Positions 52,597-62,088 of a stretch of 64,000 nucleotides of DNA are shown here, piece after piece (position 1 is the first letter of the stretch; each line of letters opens with the position of its first letter). This stretch comes from Novosphingobium sp. FSW06-99 (GTDB lineage Bacteria > Pseudomonadota > Alphaproteobacteria > Sphingomonadales > Sphingomonadaceae). The stretch spans positions 172,158 through 236,157 of the forward strand of contig NZ_KQ954253.1 in NCBI RefSeq assembly GCF_001519065.1, given 5' to 3'. Made by a program: the position numbers and the translations under genes. The notes under the pieces were generated by a model. The model saw nothing but the letters and a program-made list of their open reading frames with translations, ran no database searches and was not told where the DNA came from.

Positions 52597-54115
52597 CGCG
52601 CCAGCAATGGCCGATGCCGATCCGGTGCTGGCCCTGGCGAACGACATCGGCGCCTTCACCGCCGATCCGCTCGGCTATGCGACATATGCATTTACCTGGG
52701 GCGAAGGCGATCTGGCCGATATGGCCGGACCGCGCACCTGGCAACGCGCGGTGATGGCCGAAATCCGCGATCACCTGTCGGACCCGGCCCGGCGTTTTCA
52801 GCCGCTGCGGGTCGCGCGCGCATCGGGCCACGGCATCGGCAAATCGGCACTGATCGGCATGCTGGTCAAATGGGCGCTCGACACCTGCCCCGACACGCGG
52901 GTGATCGTGACCGCCAACACCGAGGCGCAATTGCGTACCAAGACCGCGCCAGAACTCGCCAAATGGGCTGGACTGGCGTTAACGAGCGCGTGGTTCCGGC
53001 ATTCGGCAACCGCGATCACCTCGACTATGGCGGGCCGCGAAAAATCGTGGCGCTGCGATCTGGTGACCTGGAGCGAAAGCAACACCGAAGCCTTTGCCGG
53101 ATTGCACAACCAGGGCAAACGCATCGTGCTGGTGTTCGACGAGGCCTCGGGGATTGCCGACAAAGTCTGGGAAGTGGCGCTGGGGGCGCTGACCGATGCG
53201 GATACCGAGATCATCTGGCTGGCGTTCGGCAATCCGACCCACGCGCGTGGCGCGTTTCGCGAATGTTTTGGCCGCCACCGCGCGCTGTGGCACGGCGCGC
53301 AAATTGATGCACGCGATGTCGAAGGCACCAACAAGGCCTATCTCGACGAATTGGTCCGCACATTCGGCGAAGATTCCGATATTGCGCGGGTGCGGGTACT
53401 TGGCCGGTTTCCCTCGGCGAATGCGATGCAATTCATCGGCCAGCGCGAGATCGAGGCAGCACAGATGCGCGAGATACCGGTGCTGGCCGGTGGCGAACCG
53501 ATGATTTTCGGCGTCGATTGCGCGCGCTATGGTGATGATGAAAGTGTCCTGGCGATCCGCTGCGGCACCGATGCCCGGTCGCGGCCGTGGCAGGCCTGGC
53601 GCGGCGCGGATGCCATGAGCCTGGCCGGGGACATCGCGCTGGCCACCCAGAAATGGCAGCCTGACGCGATCATGGTCGATGCTGGCAACATCGGTGCGGC
53701 GATCGTCGACCGCCTGCGGCAACTGGTTGGCGATGTGCCGGTGATCGAAGTGTGGTTCGGCGGCGAAGGCCGCGACGCCGAACTGGAGCCCGGCGTCGCT
53801 GTACATACCGCCAACAAGCGCGCCGAAATCTGGACGCGGATGCGCGCCTGGTTGCGGCGCGGGGCGATCCCCGATGGCGCGCGCCTGCGCGATGATCTGG
53901 CCGGTCCGACTTATGGGTTTGCCGCCGACGACACCCGCGTGCGGCTGGAGCGCAAGGTTGACATGAAGAAGCGCGGGCTGCCCAGCCCCGACTGGGCCGA
54001 CGCGCTGGCCTGCACGTTTGCCGAGCCCGTGCTGCCGCGCCGGATGCCCAACTGGCTCGATCCCAGCCGGGTCGCCGCAATGCGCGACGAGGACCGTTAC
54101 ACGGAGCTGGATTGA
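52568..54115 (+). CDS. terL: Terminase large subunit
   Basis: 515 residues from the ATG at 52568 (another at 52607 is possible). The ATPase half shows Walker A ARASGHGIGKSALIG and Walker B RIVLVFDEASGI; the nuclease half shows FGVDCARYGDDES, VDAGNIGAAIVDRL and DWADALACTFAEP, supplying the RNase-H-like acidic residues. Packages the phage genome into proheads. Complete and apparently functional. Confidence 0.92.
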   Translation: MHQSPLPVHDAPAMADADPVLALANDIGAFTADPLGYATYAFTWGEGDLADMAGPRTWQRAVMAEIRDHLSDPARRFQPLRVARASGHGIGKSALIGMLVKWALDTCPDTRVIVTANTEAQLRTKTAPELAKWAGLALTSAWFRHSATAITSTMAGREKSWRCDLVTWSESNTEAFAGLHNQGKRIVLVFDEASGIADKVWEVALGALTDADTEIIWLAFGNPTHARGAFRECFGRHRALWHGAQIDARDVEGTNKAYLDELVRTFGEDSDIARVRVLGRFPSANAMQFIGQREIEAAQMREIPVLAGGEPMIFGVDCARYGDDESVLAIRCGTDARSRPWQAWRGADAMSLAGDIALATQKWQPDAIMVDAGNIGAAIVDRLRQLVGDVPVIEVWFGGEGRDAELEPGVAVHTANKRAEIWTRMRAWLRRGAIPDGARLRDDLAGPTYGFAADDTRVRLERKVDMKKRGLPSPDWADALACTFAEPVLPRRMPNWLDPSRVAAMRDEDRYTELD

Positions 54116-54189
54116 ACCAAAGTGTCCCTCGCGATCCAAACCCGGTCACCGCCGGTTTAAGCCGTGATCATCAACCACAGGAGGCGAGC

Positions 54190-54372
54190 ATGTGCACCAC
54201 CCCGACGATCCCGACGGTCCCGGTTCGCCAGCCGACCCAATTGCCCGATCAGGGCGCGCTGCCAGGCTCGGTTGATCCCGAGGCATGGCAGCGCACCGTG
54301 CTGGCCGGGATGGTCATCGGGCCACAAGGCGTGCTCGGTTCGCCGACCGTTTCCAATCCGACGCTCGGTTAA
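54190..54372 (+). CDS. Small phage protein between terminase and portal
   Basis: 60 residues with a very strong ribosome site (GGAGG six bases before the ATG). Pro/Thr-rich N terminus (CTTPTIPTVPVRQPTQLPDQG) and no recognised domain. Its place is typical of small structural or assembly proteins. Confidence 0.6.
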   Translation: MCTTPTIPTVPVRQPTQLPDQGALPGSVDPEAWQRTVLAGMVIGPQGVLGSPTVSNPTLG

Positions 54373-54387
54373 GGAGCGCAGCGCGAC

Positions 54388-56055
54388 ATGAATGGCAACG
54401 AGACCCTTCGCAGCCACTGCGAACAGCGGCTGGCCCTGATGAAAAATGTGCGGGCCGATTACGAGTCCGAGGCAGAGCAGATCGCGCGGTTTGCCCAGCC
54501 GGCCCGGTCGCGATTTCTGCGTGGCAGCAAGGACCAGAACGGCGGACGGCGCCGGATGTGGAACCGCACGCTGTTCGATCCGCGCGGGATCGAGGCGTTC
54601 CGCACGCTGACCAACGGCATGACGAGCGGCCTGTCGAGCGCATCGCGCCCCTGGTTCACGCTGAAGCTGGCCAACGACACGCTGATGGAAGCCAACGGCG
54701 TGCGGCCCTGGCTGTCGGATGTCGAACGACGGCTCTATGCCTTTTTCGCGTCGACCAATTTCTATGCCGCGTCCAAATCCGGCTATGGCGAGATGGGGCT
54801 GTTCGGCACCGAGGGCTGCGTGATGGTCGAGCACCCGACAGCGGGCGCGGTGTGCCATGCGCTGACATTCGGCGAATACTGGATCGGGCTGTCCGACGCG
54901 CTGGTGCCCGATACGCTCTATCGGGTTTGCCCGATGAGCGTAAAACAGGCGGTCGACACGTTTGGCAATGCCTGTTCGCCGGTGATCCGCGCGCTCTATG
55001 ACCGCAGCCAGTACGAGGCGGCGGTCGAGATCTATCACGCCATCGAGCCTGATCCGGATTACAACCCGCTGCAATTCGGCGCCAAGCCGTGGCGATCGAT
55101 CTATTGGGACACGGCAGACCGGTCGGACAGCCTGTTGCGCCTGTCGGGTTACAACGAACAACCGTTCTGGGCGCCCCGCTGGGATGTCGTGGGCGGTGAT
55201 ACTTATGGTGTGTCGCCCGGCATGGAGGCCCTGCCCGCCTTGCGCGAATTGCAGATGCAGGCAAAGCGTCGCAACGAAGCGATCGACCAGATGGTCAAAC
55301 CCGAGAAGATCGCGCCGCCCAACGTGCGCCTGACCGGTGAACCGGGGCGCGTGGTCGCCGCGGCCGGGGTCGATCGCGACCAGATCTTCATTCCCTACCA
55401 GATGCCGTATCAGGCGGTGGCGGCGATCGGCGAGGAAATGGACAAATGTCGCCAGCAGATCGATTCGCTGGCCTATGCCGACTTGTTCAACGCGATCACC
55501 AACATGGCCGGTATCCAGCCGCGCACGGTCGAGGAAATCGCGTCACGCAATGAGGAAAAGCTGACCCAGTTGGGCCCGGTGATCGAACGGGTGACCAACG
55601 AAAAACTGCAAATCGCGATCGAGCGTGCGTTCGGCATTCTGCAACGTGGCGGCATGTTGCCGCCGGTTCCGGCGGCCCTGTCCAACAAGCCGCTCAATGT
55701 CGAATTCGTGTCGATCCTGCAGCAGATGCAACGCATGGTCGGGCTAGGGCAAATCGAGCGCGTGGTCGGATTTGTCGGCAATCTGGCCGCCGTTCATCCC
55801 GAGGCGCTCGACATGATCGATTTCGACGAGGCAGTCGACGAATACGGCTATCGCGCCGGGGCGCCGGCCCGTCTGATCCGGCCCGAACGCGAAGTCGCCG
55901 CCTTGCGCAAGGCACGTGCGGCCCAGACCGCCACCGCGCAGGCGCTCGCCGCGATGCCGTCCATGAAGGCCGGTGCCGATGCGGCGCGACTGCTCGCAGC
56001 AACCAATGTCGGCAATGGCGACAGCCTGCTTGCGCGATTGTTGCCCCCGGCCTGA
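54388..56055 (+). CDS. Portal (head-to-tail connector) protein
   Basis: 555 residues. Matches the podovirus head-tail connecting protein family: ALMKNVRADYESEAEQIARFAQPARSRF at the N terminus, LTNGMTSGLSSASRPWFTL, GTEGCVMVEHP, and the stem/crown part DSLAYADLFNAITNMAGIQPRTVEEIASRNEEKL. Forms the dodecameric portal through which DNA enters. Length is typical for T7/BPP-1-like phages. Confidence 0.92.
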   Translation: MNGNETLRSHCEQRLALMKNVRADYESEAEQIARFAQPARSRFLRGSKDQNGGRRRMWNRTLFDPRGIEAFRTLTNGMTSGLSSASRPWFTLKLANDTLMEANGVRPWLSDVERRLYAFFASTNFYAASKSGYGEMGLFGTEGCVMVEHPTAGAVCHALTFGEYWIGLSDALVPDTLYRVCPMSVKQAVDTFGNACSPVIRALYDRSQYEAAVEIYHAIEPDPDYNPLQFGAKPWRSIYWDTADRSDSLLRLSGYNEQPFWAPRWDVVGGDTYGVSPGMEALPALRELQMQAKRRNEAIDQMVKPEKIAPPNVRLTGEPGRVVAAAGVDRDQIFIPYQMPYQAVAAIGEEMDKCRQQIDSLAYADLFNAITNMAGIQPRTVEEIASRNEEKLTQLGPVIERVTNEKLQIAIERAFGILQRGGMLPPVPAALSNKPLNVEFVSILQQMQRMVGLGQIERVVGFVGNLAAVHPEALDMIDFDEAVDEYGYRAGAPARLIRPEREVAALRKARAAQTATAQALAAMPSMKAGADAARLLAATNVGNGDSLLARLLPPA

Positions 56056-56084
56056 CCGGCGCTTTTTCAAACTGGACATTGCCA

Positions 56085-56429
56085 ATGGCGTTCGACCCAA
56101 AGGATGCCGAATTTCTGCTCGCCCGCGCCGAATTTCGCCGGTTTTTGTTTGCCGCGATCCAAAGTGCGGGAATCCTGGGCCATACCGTATCCGCCAGCAC
56201 GGCACCGAGCCGCGATCTGGCCCATCTCGAAGGGCGCCGGGCCCTCGGATTTGATCTGCTGATGTTGGTGCACGCCGGACAAAGCGAAGCAGTGCGCAGT
56301 GCCGATCCCGATGGGATCACCACGCTTGGCCTCAGCCTGACCGAAGCGCTCAATTGCAAGGAAAACCAACGTGACACAAGACGTCCCCGCGACCGTGCCC
56401 GTTACGACGAGCTCCCCCGCGACGGTTGA
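56085..56429 (+). CDS. Bbp19-like phage protein
   Basis: 114 residues from the ATG at 56085. The segment ARAEFRRFLFAAIQSAGILG followed by HLEGRRALGFDLLMLV matches the pattern of Bordetella phage BPP-1 Bbp19-type proteins located between portal and scaffold. Function unknown. The last 59 bases overlap the next gene. Confidence 0.7.
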   Translation: MAFDPKDAEFLLARAEFRRFLFAAIQSAGILGHTVSASTAPSRDLAHLEGRRALGFDLLMLVHAGQSEAVRSADPDGITTLGLSLTEALNCKENQRDTRRPRDRARYDELPRDG

Positions 56430-57006
56430 GACAGCACCCACCGAACAGAGCCAGGCGCCCTTGGCGGTGGCTGGCGACCCAACCGGCGCAGCGCTGGTCA
56501 CGCCGCCGCCTGCCACTCTGACCCCGGAACGGTATGAACTGGCGCTCGAAGACTATGCAATCGACCCGACGCTGGTCCAGCAGGCCGACCCGATCCTGCG
56601 CGATGTCGGGTTGAGCAACGATGCCGCCAACAAGCTGCTGCCGGTTGCGCGCGACATCATGGCACGCACCCAGGAAAGCGTGGTGCGGCAGATCGAGGGC
56701 GCCGCCGCCGCGCAGAAACAGGCGTGGCACCAGGCCTTCGTGTCCGATCCCGAAATCGGCGGTGCGCGGCGTACCGAAACCGAACATTTTGCAGCCAAGG
56801 GCCTCGATGCACTGGGCTATGCACAGGGTCACCCGTTTCGCCAGGCGCTGGACAACAGCGGATTCGGCAACCACCCCGACATGATCCGCGCATTTCGCCG
56901 GCTGGGCGAACTGGTCGGCGAAGACGGCAGCTTTGTGCGCCCGACCACTGCCACCAGCCGCAACCGCCCGGTGTGGGAACGCCTTTACCCCAACGAGTCC
57001 CGTTAG
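56371..57006 (+). CDS. Capsid scaffold-like protein
   Basis: 211 residues from a GTG at 56371 with AAGGAAA upstream. Pro/Thr/Val-rich N terminus, then a helical, Gln/Ala-rich central part (QESVVRQIEGAAAAQKQAWHQAF) and an acidic C-terminal region. This composition and its place directly before the major capsid gene are typical of scaffolding proteins. Overlaps the Bbp19-like gene. Confidence 0.7.
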   Translation: MTQDVPATVPVTTSSPATVETAPTEQSQAPLAVAGDPTGAALVTPPPATLTPERYELALEDYAIDPTLVQQADPILRDVGLSNDAANKLLPVARDIMARTQESVVRQIEGAAAAQKQAWHQAFVSDPEIGGARRTETEHFAAKGLDALGYAQGHPFRQALDNSGFGNHPDMIRAFRRLGELVGEDGSFVRPTTATSRNRPVWERLYPNESR

Positions 57007-57163
57007 GACAACCAAGTCCAACCGTTCGAAGCTGCACGTCGGTACCAGATCGGTTCCGACGCCACGAGGAGCGCATGATGCCGGCCGCATCGCGCCCAGT
57101 ACCCCACCGCCGGCATCGTCCGTGCCCGCAAATCTGGCGGGATTTTCCTAAGGAGACCACCCA

Positions 57164-58180
57164 ATGGCCATTCTTGGCAGCTCATACTGGAATCTGATCG
57201 ACGTTCTGAAGTCCAGCAGCGACGGCATCGGTGATGTGGTCGAAGCGCTGACCCAGCTCACGCCGTTCATGAAAGACGCCAACGTCATTTCATGCAACAG
57301 CGGGACCGAACACCGCTCGTCGATCCGTACCGGCCTGCCCTCGGTGTCGTGGGGCGCGTTGTATCAGGGCATTGCCCAGTCGAAAGGCAACTATACCGAA
57401 GTCAAGGACACCACCGGCTTTGTCGAGGGTCTGTCGAGCGTCGATGAGCGTCTGCTCAACCTCAAGCCGGCCGAATCCGCCAAGCTGCGGCTGGTGGAAG
57501 GCCAGGGCTTTCTTGAAGCGATTGCCCAGACGATCGAAAGCGCGATCTGGTATTCGGACGTCAAGATCAATGGCAAGCAGTTCCATGGTCTGGGGCCTCG
57601 CTTCAGCGCGCTGGCCAATCCCAATGTGATCAGCGGCGGAGCGACCGGATCGAACAACGCGTCGATATGGTTCGTCACCCACGGCGACATGCAGACTTCG
57701 GCCATCGTTCCCGACAACATTCCAGGCGGTATCCAGCGCGAGGACATGGGGCGCCAGCGGGTCATGGATCCCAACGGCAACCCGTTCTACGTCAAGGAAG
57801 AAAAATTCACCCAGCATGTCGGACTGTGCGTCAAGGACTGGCGCTACAACGCGCGGATCGCCAACATCGACGTGCCCAGCGTGATTTCCGGGACGGTCGC
57901 GCTCAACCCACTGATGCGCCATGCCTATTACAAGCTGCAAGGTCGTCGTTCGTACCGCCTTGAAGCAGAAGGCCAGATCAGTCCCGGTCGCACGGTGATC
58001 TACATGAACCGAACGCTGCTCGAAGCGCTTGATGCCGAAGGCACCAACAGCCGTTCGGGGGTCGACAACTTTGTCCGCCTGACGCCGATGGAAATCCAGG
58101 GCGAGGAAGTAATGACCTGGCGCGGCATGCCGATCCGCGAAACCGATGCCCTGCTGAGCACCGAAACGCTGGTGTCGTAA
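57164..58180 (+). CDS. Major capsid protein (Bbp17-like)
   Basis: 338 residues; AAGGAGA upstream of the ATG. N-terminal SSYWNLIDVLKSSSDGIGDVVEALTQLTPFMKDANVISC and central VEGQGFLEAIAQTIESAIWYSD are typical of capsid proteins of BPP-1-like podoviruses. Size and position, between scaffold and cement protein, agree. Highly expressed layout: strong ribosome site and a 157-base leader after the scaffold gene. Confidence 0.85.
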   Translation: MAILGSSYWNLIDVLKSSSDGIGDVVEALTQLTPFMKDANVISCNSGTEHRSSIRTGLPSVSWGALYQGIAQSKGNYTEVKDTTGFVEGLSSVDERLLNLKPAESAKLRLVEGQGFLEAIAQTIESAIWYSDVKINGKQFHGLGPRFSALANPNVISGGATGSNNASIWFVTHGDMQTSAIVPDNIPGGIQREDMGRQRVMDPNGNPFYVKEEKFTQHVGLCVKDWRYNARIANIDVPSVISGTVALNPLMRHAYYKLQGRRSYRLEAEGQISPGRTVIYMNRTLLEALDAEGTNSRSGVDNFVRLTPMEIQGEEVMTWRGMPIRETDALLSTETLVS

Positions 58181-58274
58181 GCGCAGACATACAAACCGAT
58201 CTGGTTTTCAATGGGATCGGGTCCCTTCGCGTCATTGGAGGACCCAGCCATCCCGTAGACGGGGATATTCTTTC

Positions 58275-58712
58275 ATGATCATCGACACTTCGCTTGTCTT
58301 CAGCAACCAGCAGGCGGTGACCACTTCGGCACCGTCGACCAATGCCATCGACCTTGGCGCGACCGGCACGCCGTACGGCGCGACGGTTCCGCTGGTGCGC
58401 AACATCGGTAAGGGCCAACCGGTCGACCTGGCCGTCTCGGTGGCGCAGACATTCACCGGACTTACTTCGTTGCAGGTGTCGGTCGAAACCTCGCCCGACG
58501 GAGTCAACTGGACCCAGGTGGACAGCGGGGCCATCGTTCCCGCCGCGTCGCTGGTAGCCGGTTATCTTTTCGCGGTCCCCAAGCTCGTGGAAGAAGCAAA
58601 TGCGCGCTATCTGCAGCTTTTCTACACCGTCGTGGGCACCGCGACGACCGGCGCCATCAATGCCTCGATCGTTGCCAGCCGCCAGAACAACAACAACTGC
58701 GGGGGCCTTTGA
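58275..58712 (+). CDS. Capsid cement (Bbp16-like) protein
   Basis: 145 residues, beta-rich (VDLAVSVAQTFTGLTSLQVSVETSPDGVNWTQVDSG...). The jelly-roll-like strand pattern and location just after the capsid gene match the Bbp16 capsid cement family. It probably decorates and stabilises the head. Confidence 0.8.
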   Translation: MIIDTSLVFSNQQAVTTSAPSTNAIDLGATGTPYGATVPLVRNIGKGQPVDLAVSVAQTFTGLTSLQVSVETSPDGVNWTQVDSGAIVPAASLVAGYLFAVPKLVEEANARYLQLFYTVVGTATTGAINASIVASRQNNNNCGGL

Positions 58713-58882
58713 TGCCCAGCTTTCGTGCACGCGAACCGATCTATCTGTGCACCGCAGGACGCCTGATCGACACGGGCGAGGTGTTTTCCAGCGACGAAAC
58801 GCCCGGACTGGCATGGATTCCGCTCGAAACGCCGCCGCCCCTGGCAACCGCGCCGCGCAAGTCGGCCCCGATCGGCAAGTGA
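58712..58882 (+). CDS. Small phage protein
   Basis: 56 residues, ATG overlapping the cement-protein stop (TGATG). Reads MPSFRAREPIYLCTAGRLID...GLAWIPLETPP; the tail is Pro/Lys-rich. Small proteins of this size occupy the same slot in BPP-1-like phages. Function unknown. Confidence 0.6.
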   Translation: MPSFRAREPIYLCTAGRLIDTGEVFSSDETPGLAWIPLETPPPLATAPRKSAPIGK

Positions 58883-58998
58883 TCGCGGCCTGACGGTGAT
58901 GCAGGGCGCCTGGTCAATCGCGGCGCCCTGCATCGACGGCAGCCCGCCGGAACGGCGTGGCAGCAGCAACCGGCAATGTTTTCACAGGATTTTCCGGC

Positions 58999-59640
58999 AT
59001 GGCAACGCTCGACGACATCTGCAACATGGCTCTGGCGGAAATCGCCTCCGGTCCGATCACCGATGTGACGGACAACTCGATCGAAGCGCGCGAAGTCAGC
59101 CGCTTTGCGGCACCGCTGTTGGCCGAAGTGTCGTTGTGGTCGGACTGGAGTTGGGCGGTCACGCGCGCGACGCTGACCGCCGCCACCAACGACCGGCTCG
59201 CGGAGTGGACGCAGGCCTATACCGTACCCGCCAATTGCGCGCGGCCGCTGGCGATCCGCCAGATGCAACAGCCGGCCTGGCTGCTGCCGCTGGGGGGCCC
59301 TTATCCGTTTCCAGTGCAGGATGCGGTTCCGCTCGCCTTTTTGCATGAAGGCGGCCTGATCTACACCAAGGTGTGGAACGCCACGCTGGTCTATGTTGCG
59401 GTGCTAACCGATCCGACCGTTCTGCCACCGCTGGTGCAGCGCGCATTCACCCTGGAACTGGCCGCACGGGTTGCGGTGCCAATCCGCAAGGACACCGGGC
59501 TGGCACGCGAACTGGGCGAAGCCGCCGAACTCGCGCGCGCACGCGCCATCGCCGAAGACTACAACCAGCGGGTCCGGCCTCCGGCACGTTTTGTGAGCGA
59601 GGCCGCATTTGCCCGGTCGGGGATCGGAGGCGGCCTGTGA
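58999..59640 (+). CDS. Head-tail adaptor / tail tubular A-like protein
   Basis: 213 residues from the ATG at 58999 (AGGA upstream). ATLDDICNMALAEIASGPI...FAAPLLAEVSLWSDWSWAVTRATL is the characteristic start of tail tubular protein A-type adaptors; the WSWA core is conserved. Helical protein that binds below the portal. Overlaps the next start (GTGA). Confidence 0.75.
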   Translation: MATLDDICNMALAEIASGPITDVTDNSIEAREVSRFAAPLLAEVSLWSDWSWAVTRATLTAATNDRLAEWTQAYTVPANCARPLAIRQMQQPAWLLPLGGPYPFPVQDAVPLAFLHEGGLIYTKVWNATLVYVAVLTDPTVLPPLVQRAFTLELAARVAVPIRKDTGLARELGEAAELARARAIAEDYNQRVRPPARFVSEAAFARSGIGGGL

Positions 59641-60281
59641 CCGAGCGCATCACGCAAGTCAATTTCGCCAAAGGCGAACTTGGCCCGCAGCTTTATGGCC
59701 GCTTTGACGTCGACACATGGCAATCCGCGCTGCGCAAGGCGCGCAACGTGATCGTGATGAAGTATGGAGGGGTGACCAAGCGCCCCGGGACCCGGTTGGT
59801 CGGCCAGGTGATCAATCCCACCGAGCCTACCCGGCTGATCCCGTTCCAGTTCTCGATGACACAGGCTTACGCGCTGGAAATGGGCCAGGGCTATATGGCG
59901 CCTTGTGCGCTGGGCGGACGCGTCCTGGCCAATGAGCAGCCGATTGCCGGGATCACCAACACCGTCCACGCACAATTGACCATCCCCTATCATGGTCTGT
60001 CGGTTGGCAGTCTCGTTTATATCGACGGGGTCATCGGGGGCATGGGAGCGGTCCTGAATTACCGCACCTGGACCGTGGTCTCGGTGATCGATGCAAACAC
60101 CGTGACGATCAATGCCGACACATCCACATGCGCCGTTTTTGCGGGCTGTACCGGTGGAACGGCCAATACCGTACCGCCGGTGGTGGTCCCGCCGCCGACC
60201 GTCGCGCCCCCTGTCTCTGCCCCCGCAGCCCCAACCGTATCTTACGGTGGCGGAATTGGCGCCAACAGTCTGGAGGATTGA
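59637..60281 (+). CDS. Large tail protein, N-terminal part (split gene)
   Basis: 214 residues from a GTG with GGAGG six bases before it. TQVNFAKGELGPQLYGRFDVDTWQSALRKARNVIVMKYGGVTKRPGTRLVGQV is the conserved beginning of a single long tail protein in related podoviruses, followed by the usual HGLSVGSLVYIDGV insert. It then ends in a proline-rich tail (VVVPPPTVAPPVSAPAAP) and a stop, where the homologous protein would continue into the next frame. Confidence 0.75.
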   Translation: MTERITQVNFAKGELGPQLYGRFDVDTWQSALRKARNVIVMKYGGVTKRPGTRLVGQVINPTEPTRLIPFQFSMTQAYALEMGQGYMAPCALGGRVLANEQPIAGITNTVHAQLTIPYHGLSVGSLVYIDGVIGGMGAVLNYRTWTVVSVIDANTVTINADTSTCAVFAGCTGGTANTVPPVVVPPPTVAPPVSAPAAPTVSYGGGIGANSLED

Positions 60282-60285
60282 TCCG

Positions 60286-62088
60286 ATGGGAGCTTCGCTC
60301 GTTTACCACGCGGGATCGCCTTACAATGGTGTGGATCTGGCCGATCTCGATTACGAACAGACCGCCGACACGCTCTATCTGGCGCATCTGAACTATCCCC
60401 CCACTAAGCTGGTGCGTTCGGACAATGCGAGCTGGTCGTTTGCCACGGTGACATTTGTGCCGGGAATATCACCGCCATCCTCGACCACTGTGGCAGCGAC
60501 GATCGCGGATGAGGATGCCGCCGACAGCGGCCTGAATTATTTCCCCGAAACCGCCGTCTATTGCGTGACCGCAGTGGACGACAACACAACCGAGGAAAGT
60601 ATCGGATCGCCACCGGTCAGCGCCTACAACGATCTAACGCTGAAGCGCAATTACAATACCTTGAGTTGGCCAGCGGCATCCGGCGCAACGCGGTACAACG
60701 TCTACAAGGCCAACAATACGCAGTTCTATGGCTATATCGGCACGACGACGCAGCTATCCTTCATCGATGACAACATCGGGCCAGCCTATGATCAGGCACC
60801 GCCGGTGGCCAACAATCCCTTTGCCATCGCGGGCAATTATCCATCGACGGTGACGTTGTTTCAGCAGCGTTCGATCTGGGCCCGTTCGACCAACGTGCCG
60901 CATGGCATCTGGACATCGAAATCGGCGCTGATCGAAAACATGGACTATTCCAGGCCGTTGCGTGCCGACGACGCGATGAGCTTTGCGATCATGGCCGGGC
61001 AAGTCAACTCGGTGAACCAGTTGACATCGACCACCACGCTGCTCGCGCTGACCAGCAACAATGTGTTCAAGATCGATGGCGACGGCAATGGCGCACCGCT
61101 TGATGGCGCCAGTCCGCCGGTGATCCAGCGCGAAGTGGGCCGGGGCTCTTCGCGCTTGCCCCCGCTCGTGGTCGACAATGTGGTGTTTTATGTGCCCTCG
61201 CTCGGGTCATCGATCCGCAGCCTGGGCTATGATTTCACCATGGACGGGCTGCGCGCCAACGACATCACGATTTTTTCGCCGCACTTTTTCCTCGGCCACA
61301 CGATCGTGTCGTGGTGTTACAGTCAGGAACCTTGCTCGCTGATCTGGGCGGCGCGCGATGATGGCGTGCTGCTGTGCTTTACCTGGGAGCAGGAACAGAA
61401 TGTCTGGGGTTGGACCGAGTGCCAGACTGACGGCCTGGTGCAATCGGTCTGTTCGATCACAGAAGACGGCGAGGATCGCGTCTATCTGATCGTCCAGCGG
61501 ACCATCAATGGGCAGACCTACCGCTTTGTCGAGCGAATGGTGTCGCACTTTTGGGATACGCTGGCAGAAAGCTGTTTTCTTGACTGCGCGGTTTCCGCCA
61601 GTTTTGCGACCCCGCAATCGACATTTACCGGCCTGTGGCATCTCGAAGGTGCGACCAACGTAGCTGGCTTGGTCGATGGCGTCCCGGTGACCGGGCTGAC
61701 CGTGACCAATGGCAGCGTTACGTTGCCCGCGTCGATCGACAGCGGGTCGGTCGTATCATTTGGCCTGCCTTATAGCGTCGATATCGAGACGTTGCCGTTG
61801 CGCATCAATGTCCCTGGCGAAGGATCGAATATCGGCAAGATCCAGAACCCGACCAAATCGGTGTTTACCCTGAGCCAGACCGGCCCGATCAACGCCGGGA
61901 TCGGCTATACCGACTTGTTCCCGGTGCCGCCGCGCATGACCGATCCGCCAAACGCGCTGTTTGACGGTGTCTATCTGATGTCGATGGACAACAAAGTGCG
62001 CGACGAATGCACCGTGTGGATCAACCAGACCGCACCGATGCCGTTCACCCTGCTGGGCGTTGCGGTCGATCCGGTGATAGGCGGATGA
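60286..62088 (+). CDS. Large tail protein, C-terminal part (split gene)
   Basis: 600 residues from the ATG at 60286, with GGAGG eight bases upstream. Begins NGVDLADLDYEQTADTLYLAHLNYPPTKLVRSDNASWSF, the block that in related single-chain proteins follows the N-terminal region now on the gene at 59637. Continues with fibronectin-like and beta-rich tail domains. It is in the +1 frame relative to the first part. Confidence 0.78.
   Translation: MGASLVYHAGSPYNGVDLADLDYEQTADTLYLAHLNYPPTKLVRSDNASWSFATVTFVPGISPPSSTTVAATIADEDAADSGLNYFPETAVYCVTAVDDNTTEESIGSPPVSAYNDLTLKRNYNTLSWPAASGATRYNVYKANNTQFYGYIGTTTQLSFIDDNIGPAYDQAPPVANNPFAIAGNYPSTVTLFQQRSIWARSTNVPHGIWTSKSALIENMDYSRPLRADDAMSFAIMAGQVNSVNQLTSTTTLLALTSNNVFKIDGDGNGAPLDGASPPVIQREVGRGSSRLPPLVVDNVVFYVPSLGSSIRSLGYDFTMDGLRANDITIFSPHFFLGHTIVSWCYSQEPCSLIWAARDDGVLLCFTWEQEQNVWGWTECQTDGLVQSVCSITEDGEDRVYLIVQRTINGQTYRFVERMVSHFWDTLAESCFLDCAVSASFATPQSTFTGLWHLEGATNVAGLVDGVPVTGLTVTNGSVTLPASIDSGSVVSFGLPYSVDIETLPLRINVPGEGSNIGKIQNPTKSVFTLSQTGPINAGIGYTDLFPVPPRMTDPPNALFDGVYLMSMDNKVRDECTVWINQTAPMPFTLLGVAVDPVIGG

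Noticed and set aside
53366..53383. Sequence resembling the 18-base promoter element (GATTCCGAT)
   Set aside because: It lies inside the terminase coding region and lacks the GTA and CTG ends.
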